The notes under the pieces: model-generated | What the model was told of the DNA's origin: nothing | Seen by the model: the letters and a program-made list of their open reading frames with translations, nothing else | Databases searched by the model: none | Part shown: one piece after another, positions 53,174-61,704 of the stretch | How the letters are laid out: each line of letters begins with the position of its first letter | Numbering within the stretch: the first letter of the stretch is position 1 | Translations under genes and position numbers: made by a program | From: Pseudobowmanella zhangzhouensis | GTDB lineage: Bacteria > Pseudomonadota > Gammaproteobacteria > Enterobacterales > Alteromonadaceae | NCBI RefSeq assembly: GCF_042662685.1 | Contig: NZ_JBHSYO010000005.1 | Coordinates: 219,194 to 283,193 of the forward strand | Direction of reading: 5' to 3' | Length of the DNA stretch: 64,000 nucleotides

Positions 53174-53828
53174 AGTTATAGGCTTATTTGCCATCTTAAC
53201 GCTGACTGGATGCGTGACACCGGTGATGTTAACCAAACAGGATGCGTATCCAGATATGTACGCACAAGGCCCCCAATCTATATTGGTGGTGCCGGCCATT
53301 AACAAGACCACTGCGGCCGATGCGCCGGACTTGTACTCCACTACTATTGCGCAGCCACTGGCGGAAGCAGGCTATTATGTTATGCCCATTCCTATGGTAG
53401 ATATGCTGCTGACTGCGGAGGGCATAACGGATGGTGAGCAACTGCGTAGTATCGAGCCGACAAAATTTAAATCCATGTTTGGCGCCGATTCAATTTTGTT
53501 TGTAACCATTAATCAGTGGGACACCAATTACTATCTGACAGGCGGTAATGTGACAGTGGGGGCAGATTTTGAACTGGTATCAACCCAGTCAGCTACCGCT
53601 TTGTGGAATTATTCCGGACGGGTAGTCATCGATACCTCTGGTAATAGTGGCAATTTGATTGCGGATATAATCTCGACCGCAATCACCACAGCCTTGACAG
53701 ATTATGTGCCAATAGCACGACAGGTGAATGCACGGGTAATGACCACGCTTCCGCTGGGTAAGTATCATTACCGACACAAGCTAGACGGTCAGGATCCAGT
53801 GGTCAATAAACAAATCGCTGGTCGCTAA
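53157..53828 (+). CDS. DUF799 lipoprotein, GNA1162-like
   Basis: A 223-aa lipoprotein (lipobox TLTGC). The core (PQSILVVPAINKTTAADAPD, YYVMPIPMVDMLLTAEG, FGADSILFVTINQW) is the DUF799/GNA1162 family; GNA1162 of Neisseria meningitidis is an outer-membrane lipoprotein related in fold to TolB/CsgG components. The start is GTG at 53157 with AAGGAG 7 nt upstream, inside the DUF4810 gene. It is last in the cassette, with a terminator following 8 nt after the stop. Confidence 0.85.
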   Translation: MLRLTKVIGLFAILTLTGCVTPVMLTKQDAYPDMYAQGPQSILVVPAINKTTAADAPDLYSTTIAQPLAEAGYYVMPIPMVDMLLTAEGITDGEQLRSIEPTKFKSMFGADSILFVTINQWDTNYYLTGGNVTVGADFELVSTQSATALWNYSGRVVIDTSGNSGNLIADIISTAITTALTDYVPIARQVNARVMTTLPLGKYHYRHKLDGQDPVVNKQIAGR

Positions 53829-53836
53829 TGATTACT

Positions 53837-53862
53837 AAGCCGCTCATTGAGCGGCTTTTTTA
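53837..53862 (+). terminator. Rho-independent terminator of the CsgG cassette
   Basis: AAGCCGCTCA-T-TGAGCGGCTTTTTT, 10-bp stem and T-run. Differs from the deaD terminator (51341) by a single base in the loop. Confidence 0.93.
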
Positions 53863-53960
53863 TTCGCCAAGCCTAAAAGCTATATAAAGTTCTTTTTTAA
53901 TATTTCTGAGTTATAAAAAACTACGCCACACTACCACTATCTTAAGAGGTAGATGCAGCA

Positions 53961-55352
53961 ATGAAATATTTCCCCCTGTTTCACAATACCGCGGATTTAC
54001 GCGTGCTTATCGTCGGCGCTGGCGAGGTCGCAACCCGTAAAACCGAACTGATGCTCAAGACCGATGCGACGATTACCGTGGTCGCGCCGTGGCAATGTGA
54101 TTCGATGTTGGGGTATGTGAATGAAGAGAGAGTCACGCTGCATTCGCGTGAATTCAATCCAGCCGATTTAACCGGTCAGCAACTGGTGTTTGTCGCCACC
54201 GATGATCATCAGCTCAACTGTGACATTTCGACCCTATGTAAAGCCGCTAATATCCCGGTTAATGTGGTCGATAGCACCGAGCTATGTAGCTTTATTACCC
54301 CTTCAATTGTTGATCGTGATCCTTTGGTTGTGGCGTTATCCAGTGGTGGCAGTGCGCCCGTCTTGCTGCGATTATTGCGTCAAAAACTGGAAGCCCTGCT
54401 ACCCGCGCGTTTAGCCGACTTAGCCCGCCTGTCTGACAGCTTTCGCGACAAAGTCAAACAGCGTTTTAGCAGCGTTAATCAGCGTCGTCACTTTTGGGAA
54501 CAGGTACTGGAGGGCGATATTGCCGAAACGGCTCTGCGTGGTGAATTAGACAGCGCAGCACAACAAATCGAAGACAGACTGGCCAGCAATGCAGATATGC
54601 CGGCTGGTTGTGTCTATCTGGTCGGTGCCGGCCCGGGCGATCCGGAATTACTCACCTTTAAAGCCCTGCGCCTGATGCAAAAAGCCGATGTGGTGGTGTA
54701 TGACCGTTTAGTCTCGGCTGAAATTCTTGAACTGGTGCGCCGCGATGCAGAGAAAATATATGTGGGAAAAAAGGCGAGTTTGCATAGCGTGCCTCAGGAT
54801 CAGATTAATCAGTTACTGGTCGATCTGGCGCGTGCCGGTAAACGGGTTGTGCGCCTCAAAGGTGGCGATCCATATATCTTTGGTCGCGGTGGCGAAGAGG
54901 TTCAGAGTCTGCTTGAAGCAGGTATCAGCTTTGACGTTGTGCCGGGTATCACCGCCGCAGCCGGTGCCGCCGCTTATGCAGGCATTCCATTAACCCACCG
55001 TGATCATGCCCAATCGGTTACACTGGCCACCGCACACCTGAAAGATGACAGCGTCGATTTGGATTGGCCCGCGTTGGCCAAAACCAACCAAACGCTGGTG
55101 TTTTATATGGGACTGACAGCATTACCGGTGATTTGCCGCGAACTGCAACAGCATGGGTTAGCCGCAGACACCCAGATTGCCCTGGTGCAATCAGCCACCA
55201 CAGCCAAACAGCAGGTAGTGACTGGTACTTTGCGCGACATCGAAGCACGTGCCGCCGAGGCGAATCTCCTACCACCGGCGTTAATTATCGTCGGGGGCGT
55301 GGTAAGCTTGTATCAGACCTTCAATGCTGGCAGATTAGGCGCTCAGCAATAA
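53961..55352 (+). CDS. cysG: Siroheme synthase
   Basis: A 463-aa trifunctional enzyme. The N-terminal part (1-215) is the NAD-dependent precorrin-2 dehydrogenase/sirohydrochlorin ferrochelatase (LIVGAGEVATRKTELML). The C-terminal part is the uroporphyrinogen-III C-methyltransferase (VYLVGAGPGDPELLTFKALR, LKGGDPYIFGRGGEE, VPGITAAAGAAAYAG). It makes siroheme, the cofactor of sulfite and nitrite reductases. Full length against E. coli CysG (457 aa). A separate TetR-type gene follows 16 nt later in the same direction. Confidence 0.94.
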   Translation: MKYFPLFHNTADLRVLIVGAGEVATRKTELMLKTDATITVVAPWQCDSMLGYVNEERVTLHSREFNPADLTGQQLVFVATDDHQLNCDISTLCKAANIPVNVVDSTELCSFITPSIVDRDPLVVALSSGGSAPVLLRLLRQKLEALLPARLADLARLSDSFRDKVKQRFSSVNQRRHFWEQVLEGDIAETALRGELDSAAQQIEDRLASNADMPAGCVYLVGAGPGDPELLTFKALRLMQKADVVVYDRLVSAEILELVRRDAEKIYVGKKASLHSVPQDQINQLLVDLARAGKRVVRLKGGDPYIFGRGGEEVQSLLEAGISFDVVPGITAAAGAAAYAGIPLTHRDHAQSVTLATAHLKDDSVDLDWPALAKTNQTLVFYMGLTALPVICRELQQHGLAADTQIALVQSATTAKQQVVTGTLRDIEARAAEANLLPPALIIVGGVVSLYQTFNAGRLGAQQ

Positions 55353-55368
55353 CGTCGAGAGTGTTATC

Positions 55369-55974
55369 TTGCAGTATCAGGGACGTCCTGCGCAGCGGCG
55401 CGACAGCCAGCTTCGCCGCCAAGCGATTTTACAAGCCACATTGGACATCATCGCCGAACAGGGCGTACGCGAGGTACGCCATCGTGCGGTAGCCAGTCGC
55501 GCCGGTGTCCCCCTGTCGGCCACGACCTATTATTTTTCCGATATCAATGCGCTATTGCACGACGCCTTGTTGTATTTTCTGGAAAGTGGCATGGCAACCA
55601 TTGAAGAGATTCAACAGCAGGCACTGACACTTAGTTCCCTGCCCCGTACAGAACAAATTGACGCACTAAGCCAGTTGCTGGCTGATTATGTCGCTCAGCA
55701 GGTGAACGACAGAGCCAATCGCCATATTGAATGGGCATTTCGCGAATGCGCTTTGCGCGACAATAATCTGGCCCACGCCCAAATCACCGTGCAACACACC
55801 ATGCTTAACGCCATCAGCGCCTATTTCCGGCTAAATGACAAATCTCACCAGCAGGCCGACCTATTAGCCAATGCCGTTTTGGGTACCTTGCTGCAGTTGG
55901 AATATCAGGCATTGCTGGGCATGCCGGATGACAACGTTCTGATCTTACGTAGCTTACTTGACCACCTGTTATAA
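55369..55974 (+). CDS. TetR-family transcriptional regulator
   Basis: A 201-aa regulator with a TetR helix-turn-helix at about 15-60 (ILQATLDIIAEQGVREVRHR, RAGVPLSATTYYF) and a helical ligand domain. No ATG precedes the HTH in this frame, so TTG at 55369 is taken as start, with GAGAG upstream; an error of a few residues is possible. It follows cysG by 16 nt. Target and ligand are unknown. The next gene, a holin-like protein, may be unrelated. Confidence 0.8.
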   Translation: MQYQGRPAQRRDSQLRRQAILQATLDIIAEQGVREVRHRAVASRAGVPLSATTYYFSDINALLHDALLYFLESGMATIEEIQQQALTLSSLPRTEQIDALSQLLADYVAQQVNDRANRHIEWAFRECALRDNNLAHAQITVQHTMLNAISAYFRLNDKSHQQADLLANAVLGTLLQLEYQALLGMPDDNVLILRSLLDHLL

Positions 55975-56050
55975 CTGCCGCCTGCTATAGTGAAAGAACG
56001 AGCAAGCCGTAGCGTCTCGTTACACATGGAAAAGAACAGAGGAAAGCGCT

Positions 56051-56467
56051 ATGTGGCAGATCCTAAAGCCGGTGGTTGGTCCGTTAATTGACAAGCTTGT
56101 CGACCGCATCCCCGATCCTAACGCCCGTGCCGAAGCACGCGAGCAATTTGAAACCCAATTACTCACCGCGGTAACCGAAGCCAGCACGTTGCAGGCCAAG
56201 ATAAATCAGGTTGAAGCTGCCCACAGCAGTGTATTCGTGGCCGGCTGGCGTCCGTTTATCGGCTGGGTATGCGGCCTGAGCCTGTTGTGGGCGTTTTTGC
56301 TACAGCCAATAATGGTCTGGGGGGTCAAAGTGGCCGGTGTCGATGTGGATATTCCGATTATTGAGACCGGCGCCTTGTATCAGCTGGTATTGGCCATGCT
56401 GGGCATGGGCGGGCTGCGCACCTTTGAAAAAATGAAAGGTGTCGCACGCGAAACCAGCCCATTATAA
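56051..56467 (+). CDS. Holin of the GTA 3-TM family, orphan
   Basis: A 138-aa membrane protein. An N-terminal amphipathic region (MWQILKPVVGPLIDKLVDRI, then PDPNARAEAREQFE) precedes GWRPFIGWVCGLSLLWAFLL and two more hydrophobic stretches (residues ~66-135), the arrangement of GTA_holin_3TM (PF11351). Such holins occur in phages and gene transfer agents, but there are no lysis, capsid or tail genes nearby. It has AGAGGAAAG 5-10 nt upstream of the ATG. It may be a domesticated phage remnant or a housekeeping membrane protein. Confidence 0.75.
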   Translation: MWQILKPVVGPLIDKLVDRIPDPNARAEAREQFETQLLTAVTEASTLQAKINQVEAAHSSVFVAGWRPFIGWVCGLSLLWAFLLQPIMVWGVKVAGVDVDIPIIETGALYQLVLAMLGMGGLRTFEKMKGVARETSPL

Positions 56468-56475
56468 ACCGCGGC

Positions 56476-57588
56476 TTAGTGGCCCGGTGTACTGCAGTCA
56501 CCGGGCATGGCATTGATCCATGCATTGATTAGCGCTAAACCATCCCGATCGACCGTCCCGCGGCCCAGCTCCGGCATCATTTCGCCCGGATCGGTTGATG
56601 CCATCCGGTAGCTGATAATCGACTTATCAGCCTCACCCGGCATGATAGAAAAGCGACCGTGTCCAGCGCCCCGTCCTGCTGCTACGGGCGGTTTACAACG
56701 CCCTAAGCGACGCTGATCCTGTTGCCCCTGATGAAGCCACAAACCCGAGGTATCAGCCGCACCACTTGGGTTATGACAGTGTCCACAGTTTATATCCAAA
56801 TAGCTACGCGCCTTATGCTCCAGACTATCTTCGCTATCAAAGCGCGCATTACGTGGCACCAACGCCAAATCTTGCGGCAAATCACTCAGCATGCCAGCCT
56901 GTTGCCAATGGACCAATTGATTATCCTGCCCGCCTAAAAACGGGTAGGCCTTGTTAATATGGCGGGCTTTAACGCCAATAGGCTTTAGGGCGCCATCGGT
57001 ATGGTTAGGGGCATGGCATCCTGCACACTGATTGGCATCGGGCACCACATAGCTGAAGGCGACTTGGTTGCCAGCCTTGTCGGTCAGGGCCAGTGGCTTG
57101 ATATCCCCTGCCCACTCCAAGGTGGCTTCAGTTTGCGCGTTATTCCATACATAAGGTAAGGCCTGCCAGCCTTCGGCATGACGCACCAAAATGCGCGTTT
57201 CGATGAGTTTTACCCGCTGCAGATTTAAGCCCTTTGACCCGAAATCGTCGCTATAGTCGGTGTGGTAACCCAACTGACCATTCTCATCTTTTGGATAATA
57301 AAAGGTTTTACTGACAATCGAACCGACCGGAAAGTCCAGCGCATCCTCGGCCTGATAGGTGGCCTGTTGCCCTTGTGGTACATATACGGTTCGAAATTTA
57401 TGGGCGTTATCGGTAAACAGCGCCATGTTCAAATCATAAGGTACCACACGATCCCGCGGCACAAGTTGGCCATCTTCAATCATAACCACTTGCCAGGCAG
57501 ATAAACGTTCCGGTGGATTTTCTCGTTCATACATTTGTGGTTGGCTACAGCCAGTCAGCAGCAGCACTAACAACAACCCCAATCGCAT
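56476..57588 (-). CDS. SO_2930-type dihaem cytochrome lipoprotein
   Basis: A 370-aa lipoprotein (lipobox LLLTGC). It carries two c-type haem motifs: CAGCH (in ANQCAGCHAPNHT) and CGHCH (in DINCGHCHNPSG). The beta-rich N-terminal half (FRTVYVPQGQQATYQAEDAL) fits the SO_2930 family (TIGR03806). The family is linked, in many genomes, to the parallel beta-helix lipoprotein encoded just upstream, which suggests that the two work as a pair in the periplasm, possibly in oxidising a substrate. ATG at 57588 has GGAGG 8 nt upstream and is 1 nt from the upstream stop; the frame reaches to 57615 but the later start is better. Confidence 0.85.
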   Translation of the reverse strand: MRLGLLLVLLLTGCSQPQMYERENPPERLSAWQVVMIEDGQLVPRDRVVPYDLNMALFTDNAHKFRTVYVPQGQQATYQAEDALDFPVGSIVSKTFYYPKDENGQLGYHTDYSDDFGSKGLNLQRVKLIETRILVRHAEGWQALPYVWNNAQTEATLEWAGDIKPLALTDKAGNQVAFSYVVPDANQCAGCHAPNHTDGALKPIGVKARHINKAYPFLGGQDNQLVHWQQAGMLSDLPQDLALVPRNARFDSEDSLEHKARSYLDINCGHCHNPSGAADTSGLWLHQGQQDQRRLGRCKPPVAAGRGAGHGRFSIMPGEADKSIISYRMASTDPGEMMPELGRGTVDRDGLALINAWINAMPGDCSTPGH

Positions 57589-57589
57589 A

Positions 57590-58846
57590 TTATTGACCTC
57601 CGAAAAACGCACCATCCAGCTCGATTGCTGGCAACTTATCCAGCGCGCATTGGTGCGCAGTCATGTCCGTGGTGACATTCGCGTAGTTATTCGGACCATC
57701 CACATTTACCACCTGTGCAGTGCCGTTTTGCACACAAATACGCGCCTCAGCAGGTACCTGACCGTCTACCAGTTTGTCGGTATTCACGTAACCATCCCAC
57801 AGGACATCAGGTAGTCGACCATTGATGCCAAAGGCGGCGACGCGTAGTGCTTGCAACTCCAATAAATCCGGGGAATCACCGCCACCGATAAACTGGTTGT
57901 CGTAAATAAAAATGCCTTCAGGATAAGGATCAAATGCATCGGCGGTTGATGCCGTGGTGTAAAAGCCCGCAGAGAAATAACTGGAAATGATCACGTTGGC
58001 AGTCTGATTGTCTTCAACATGGTTATTGAAAATTTCCACCCGATCATTGGAATTAATCACCACGCCCGATCCGGCAGGAACACTGGCAACAGCTGTGCCT
58101 TCGGGTGCAAAGTTTTCAGTGTTATTAGCAATTATGCGGTTGTTGTAAACCCGCGTGCCAAAACCAGGCTGCGGCAAATTAGGCATATTGAAAACTAAAA
58201 TCCCGCCCGTGTTATGGGTTGCCAGATTGTCATAAACATCTGCGCCCTGAGTATTCTCAATCTCAATGCCGGCAACGTTATATTCAGCACGGTTATTACG
58301 TACCACTACATTATGCGACTGTCCCACGTAGATGCCGGCATCTGAGGCTGCGATAGCAACCGAGCCTTCAATCAGGGTATTGCGCGTCTGTACCGGATAA
58401 ATACCATAGGCGCCGTTTTTTTCATCCGGACCATTGGTCCATTCAGTACGAATGCGGCGGATGATAACGTTTTCCGCTTCGTTTATCTTAATACCGTCAC
58501 CTTTGGCATCCTCAATGGCCAAATCTTCGATGATAAAATTATTGCCACTTACCAAAATCCCTTCCGCGCCAGCGATTTGTCCTTTGAATGACAGTACCGA
58601 CTTATCCATGCCTTCACCACGAATCGTTACGTTGTCTGCAGTCAATGACAAACTGCGCGAAATGGGATGCACACCGGCAGGAATGGTGATGACATCGCCC
58701 GGCTTAGCTAACACGAATTGCTTAATTAATTGTTTTTCAAAGGCTTGTGCTGCTTCACTGGGTGCTTTGGCTTGTTCGGACGGGCTACAGCCGACCAACA
58801 ACGACGCACAGGTGGCAAAAATAAAATGGCTCGCTGGGTAACGCAT
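57590..58846 (-). CDS. Parallel beta-helix lipoprotein paired with the SO_2930 cytochrome
   Basis: A 418-aa lipoprotein (lipobox SLLVGC). Residues about 50-330 are a right-handed beta-helix with NosD/CASH-type turns: VTIRGEGMDKSVLSF, ENVIIRRIRTEW, NTLIEGSVAIAASDAGIYVG, HNVVVRNNRAEYNVAGIEIE. The family (TIGR03805) occurs beside SO_2930-type cytochromes. Beta-helix proteins bind or cleave polysaccharides, but no lyase residues can be assigned. It is transcribed divergently from a TonB receptor; two inverted repeats lie in the gap. The cytochrome gene begins 1 nt past its stop. Confidence 0.85.
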   Translation of the reverse strand: MRYPASHFIFATCASLLVGCSPSEQAKAPSEAAQAFEKQLIKQFVLAKPGDVITIPAGVHPISRSLSLTADNVTIRGEGMDKSVLSFKGQIAGAEGILVSGNNFIIEDLAIEDAKGDGIKINEAENVIIRRIRTEWTNGPDEKNGAYGIYPVQTRNTLIEGSVAIAASDAGIYVGQSHNVVVRNNRAEYNVAGIEIENTQGADVYDNLATHNTGGILVFNMPNLPQPGFGTRVYNNRIIANNTENFAPEGTAVASVPAGSGVVINSNDRVEIFNNHVEDNQTANVIISSYFSAGFYTTASTADAFDPYPEGIFIYDNQFIGGGDSPDLLELQALRVAAFGINGRLPDVLWDGYVNTDKLVDGQVPAEARICVQNGTAQVVNVDGPNNYANVTTDMTAHQCALDKLPAIELDGAFFGGQ

Positions 58847-58864
58847 AGATTGACTCCCCTATCA

Positions 58865-58886
58865 AATTGGCACTATCGTACCAATT
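58865..58886. promoter_or_regulatory. 22-bp operator-like dyad between divergent genes
   Basis: AATTGGCAC-TATC-GTACCAATT is a dyad with 8 of 9 pairs matched. It lies 19 nt upstream of the beta-helix start codon and 170 nt before the TonB receptor start. A GntR- or TetR-type protein is a possible binder. Confidence 0.5.
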
Positions 58887-58893
58887 AATTTGT

Positions 58894-58921
58894 AAATGCC
58901 TAGTAAATTTTTACTGCATTT
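58894..58921. promoter_or_regulatory. Inverted repeat in the same gap
   Basis: AAATGC-CT-AGTAAA-TT-TTTACT-GCATTT: 12 paired bases with a 2-nt bulge. It starts 8 nt after the first dyad. No T-run follows, so a terminator is unlikely; an operator or a hairpin in a leader is possible. Confidence 0.4.
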
Positions 58922-59058
58922 GCGCTCAGTCTGGTCAACCAGATAGCTTATTTTTCTTACATTTTAGGGCTTTAGCACGCCGATTAAGTGTGTTAAAAAA
59001 TCACACAAATAATTAACAAAAATATTTGCATTCGCTGTTATTGAACCGGGGAAAAAAC

Positions 59059-61632
59059 ATGAATAATAAGGATCACACGTCACTACGACCCTCACTGTTG
59101 GCGACCAGTATCTGTGCACTACTCTTTGGTCTGCCGGCCATCGCTCAGGAAACGGTAGCGGAAAAAGATATCGAACGCGCAGAAGTAGAGGTGCTGCAGG
59201 TTACCGCACAAAAGCGTGTAGAAAATATGCAGGAAGTACCCATCGCGATTAGCGCATTTTCTGCCAACACCATGAAACGTATCGGGGTCGAAAATATCAA
59301 CGATCTGGGCAATATTGCCGCTGGCCTGGAAACCAACGTCACCAGTGCAACCCAGCCTAAGTACAATATTCGCGGGATTAAAACCAATGACTTTGGTATC
59401 GGTGCAGATCCTGCTGTCGCGGTGTATGTGGATGGCGTGTACGCCGGACGTAGTGGTGCTGCATTGGTAAACTTCAATGATGTCGAGCGTGTTGAAGTGC
59501 TTAAAGGCCCGCAAGGTACCCTGTTTGGTCGCAATGCCGCTGCAGGTGCGATTCATATCATTACCAAACGTCCTAATCAGGAAACAGAAGGCGAGCTGGA
59601 ACTCAGTGCCGGTAACCACGGCCACATGAAACTGGAAGGCTCCTACAATACCGAGATAGCAAAAGACGTTTACTTCCGCGGCGGGGTCACGCTGTCAGAG
59701 CGAGATGGTTATATCGATGCGCGCCTGTATCCTAACCCGCAAACTGAAGGTGAAGGCGATGACTACCGCATGATTAAGCTTGGTGCAGACAGCCAGCAAA
59801 CCCTGCGTGCGGCAATCCTGTGGGAAGCGTCCGATAAAACAGAGGTAATGTTCCGCACCGAATTCAATGAAATGGACGGTGACAGCCGCCCAATTTATTC
59901 CTTTAACCCCGACTTATATCGCGATACCGATACGCTCGATCCGTATGGGGTGTATGAGCAAGACTTCGAGCAATTGCAAACGCGCCACCTGTTCGGTGCG
60001 TCCATTGAAGTCAATCATGAGCTGGATTTTGCCACCTTTACATCAATTACTGCGTTCAAACGCTTTGATACCGAAAACCATACGGAAGATGACGGTAGTG
60101 CCAACGTGCGCGCGTATTTCGCGTCAAACAACATCGAGCGTCAGAAGCAATTCAGCCAGGAATTGCGTTTAGCCGGCAGTACCGACAGTGGTATGCGCTG
60201 GACGCTGGGTGCGACCTACCTGAATGAAGATATTTACCAGCATACTGTCGCTGAATTTATGACCGAGTCCATTGACAGTTTTGCCATTAATGAAAGCCTC
60301 AAGGCCCTTGGTTTGCCACCAACCGGTGCGCCGGGCATGGGTATTCCGGGCATTATTGATATGCCACTCGGTACCGGCCTTAGTGGCTACTTACTGGGCT
60401 TTATTCCAAATGAGTTGGCTTATCTGTCGTCACTCACCGGTTTCTCGTCTGTAGAACTGGCCAACATGATTACCCTGGATAATCTGGGCAAGCCGTGGAA
60501 CGAATTTACCGACGATTTTGGTGACTACACCTCTTATGCCGCTTTTGCCGATATGACCTATCCAGTCACCGATAAACTGGATGTGACGGTGGGCGTACGC
60601 TGGACTCGTGACGAAAAAGATTTTGGTATTCTGTCTTACTATCAAAATGAAATTACTATCCCGATTCCGGGTGTACCAGCCTCTGACTTCGGCCTGGCCT
60701 TCGGTACCGAATATGTGTTGCGTGACGAAGCGGGCGACCCGATTTTGGACAGCGACGGCATGTATCAGCCATCAACCCAATCTAATACCTGGAGCAAGGT
60801 CACGCCGCGCTTTGTTGTAGATTATCAATGGTCTGATGATGTGATGACTTACTTAAGTTATGCCGAAGGTTTCAAAGCCGGTGGTTTTAACTCGCTGGGT
60901 AAAGCCGCACCATTTGCTCAGGAAGACGTCGTCAACAAAGAAATTGGTATGAAGTCGACCTGGTTGAATAAGACGTTGCGTCTGAACCTGTCAGCTTTTG
61001 AGTATGATTATACCAATCTGCAGTTCCTGCGCCTGACCGGCTCTAACGGCAACGTGCCTGTCTACAACGTACGTAACGTCGACGCCAGCGGTCAGGGTTT
61101 TGAGCTGGAGTCCACCTGGGCGATGACACCAAACCTGAATATCACCTTTAACTATGCCTATCTGGATACCGAGTATACCCGCTATGCACTGTTTGAAGGG
61201 GAAACAGAGGCGGATGATTTAACCGGCCAACCTATGTCCAGCGTACCGAAAAATCGTTATTTCATCAGTGGCGATTACTTTGTGCCACTGGACGGCGCGG
61301 AGCTACTTTTCCATGTGGATTACACCTGGGTTGACGAGCGCAGTGGTTCAGATGCGCGCGAGAGTGCCGGAGCGCTGGCATTGTTGCCTTATAACCCAGC
61401 CGACATTCATGGCCTGACTGCTGACAATCGCGTGGATGCCTACGACTTAGTTAACGCCCGCATCGTATATATCAGCGAGGACGACTGGGAGGTTGCGCTG
61501 TACGCACGTAACCTGCTGGATGAAGAGTATCTGCTGGATGCGCCGGGTGGCCAGGGAACCAATACCGGGTCGCCAAACACTACCCGTGGAATGCCACGTA
61601 GTTGGGGTGTGCAATTCACCCAACGCTTCTAA
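59059..61632 (+). CDS. TonB-dependent receptor, third
   Basis: An 857-aa receptor. The signal peptide ends FGLPAIAQ, and the TonB box is VEVLQVTAQKRVENMQEVP, followed by a plug (ININDLGNI-type, then VYVDGVYAGRSGAALVNFND and VEVLKGPQGTLFGRNAAAG) and barrel ending RSWGVQFTQRF. The plug belongs to the siderophore/catecholate-like class common in Alteromonadales and Sphingomonads, different from the two maltodextrin receptors. The substrate is unknown. It is divergent from the beta-helix/cytochrome pair and may import the same compound. ATG at 59059 has GGGGA 6-10 nt upstream; a TTG at 59026 is in frame but not used. Confidence 0.88.
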   Translation: MNNKDHTSLRPSLLATSICALLFGLPAIAQETVAEKDIERAEVEVLQVTAQKRVENMQEVPIAISAFSANTMKRIGVENINDLGNIAAGLETNVTSATQPKYNIRGIKTNDFGIGADPAVAVYVDGVYAGRSGAALVNFNDVERVEVLKGPQGTLFGRNAAAGAIHIITKRPNQETEGELELSAGNHGHMKLEGSYNTEIAKDVYFRGGVTLSERDGYIDARLYPNPQTEGEGDDYRMIKLGADSQQTLRAAILWEASDKTEVMFRTEFNEMDGDSRPIYSFNPDLYRDTDTLDPYGVYEQDFEQLQTRHLFGASIEVNHELDFATFTSITAFKRFDTENHTEDDGSANVRAYFASNNIERQKQFSQELRLAGSTDSGMRWTLGATYLNEDIYQHTVAEFMTESIDSFAINESLKALGLPPTGAPGMGIPGIIDMPLGTGLSGYLLGFIPNELAYLSSLTGFSSVELANMITLDNLGKPWNEFTDDFGDYTSYAAFADMTYPVTDKLDVTVGVRWTRDEKDFGILSYYQNEITIPIPGVPASDFGLAFGTEYVLRDEAGDPILDSDGMYQPSTQSNTWSKVTPRFVVDYQWSDDVMTYLSYAEGFKAGGFNSLGKAAPFAQEDVVNKEIGMKSTWLNKTLRLNLSAFEYDYTNLQFLRLTGSNGNVPVYNVRNVDASGQGFELESTWAMTPNLNITFNYAYLDTEYTRYALFEGETEADDLTGQPMSSVPKNRYFISGDYFVPLDGAELLFHVDYTWVDERSGSDARESAGALALLPYNPADIHGLTADNRVDAYDLVNARIVYISEDDWEVALYARNLLDEEYLLDAPGGQGTNTGSPNTTRGMPRSWGVQFTQRF

Positions 61633-61652
61633 GCAGCACATGCTTTAATCAG

Positions 61653-61676
61653 GCCGCAGACATCTGCGGCTTTTTT
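61653..61676 (+). terminator. Rho-independent terminator of TonB receptor 3
   Basis: GCCGCAGA-CA-TCTGCGGC, an 8-bp stem, followed by TTTTTT, 20 nt after the stop codon. Confidence 0.9.
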
Positions 61677-61704
61677 ATGCGCGAAATTACGATATAGTCA
61701 GTGC

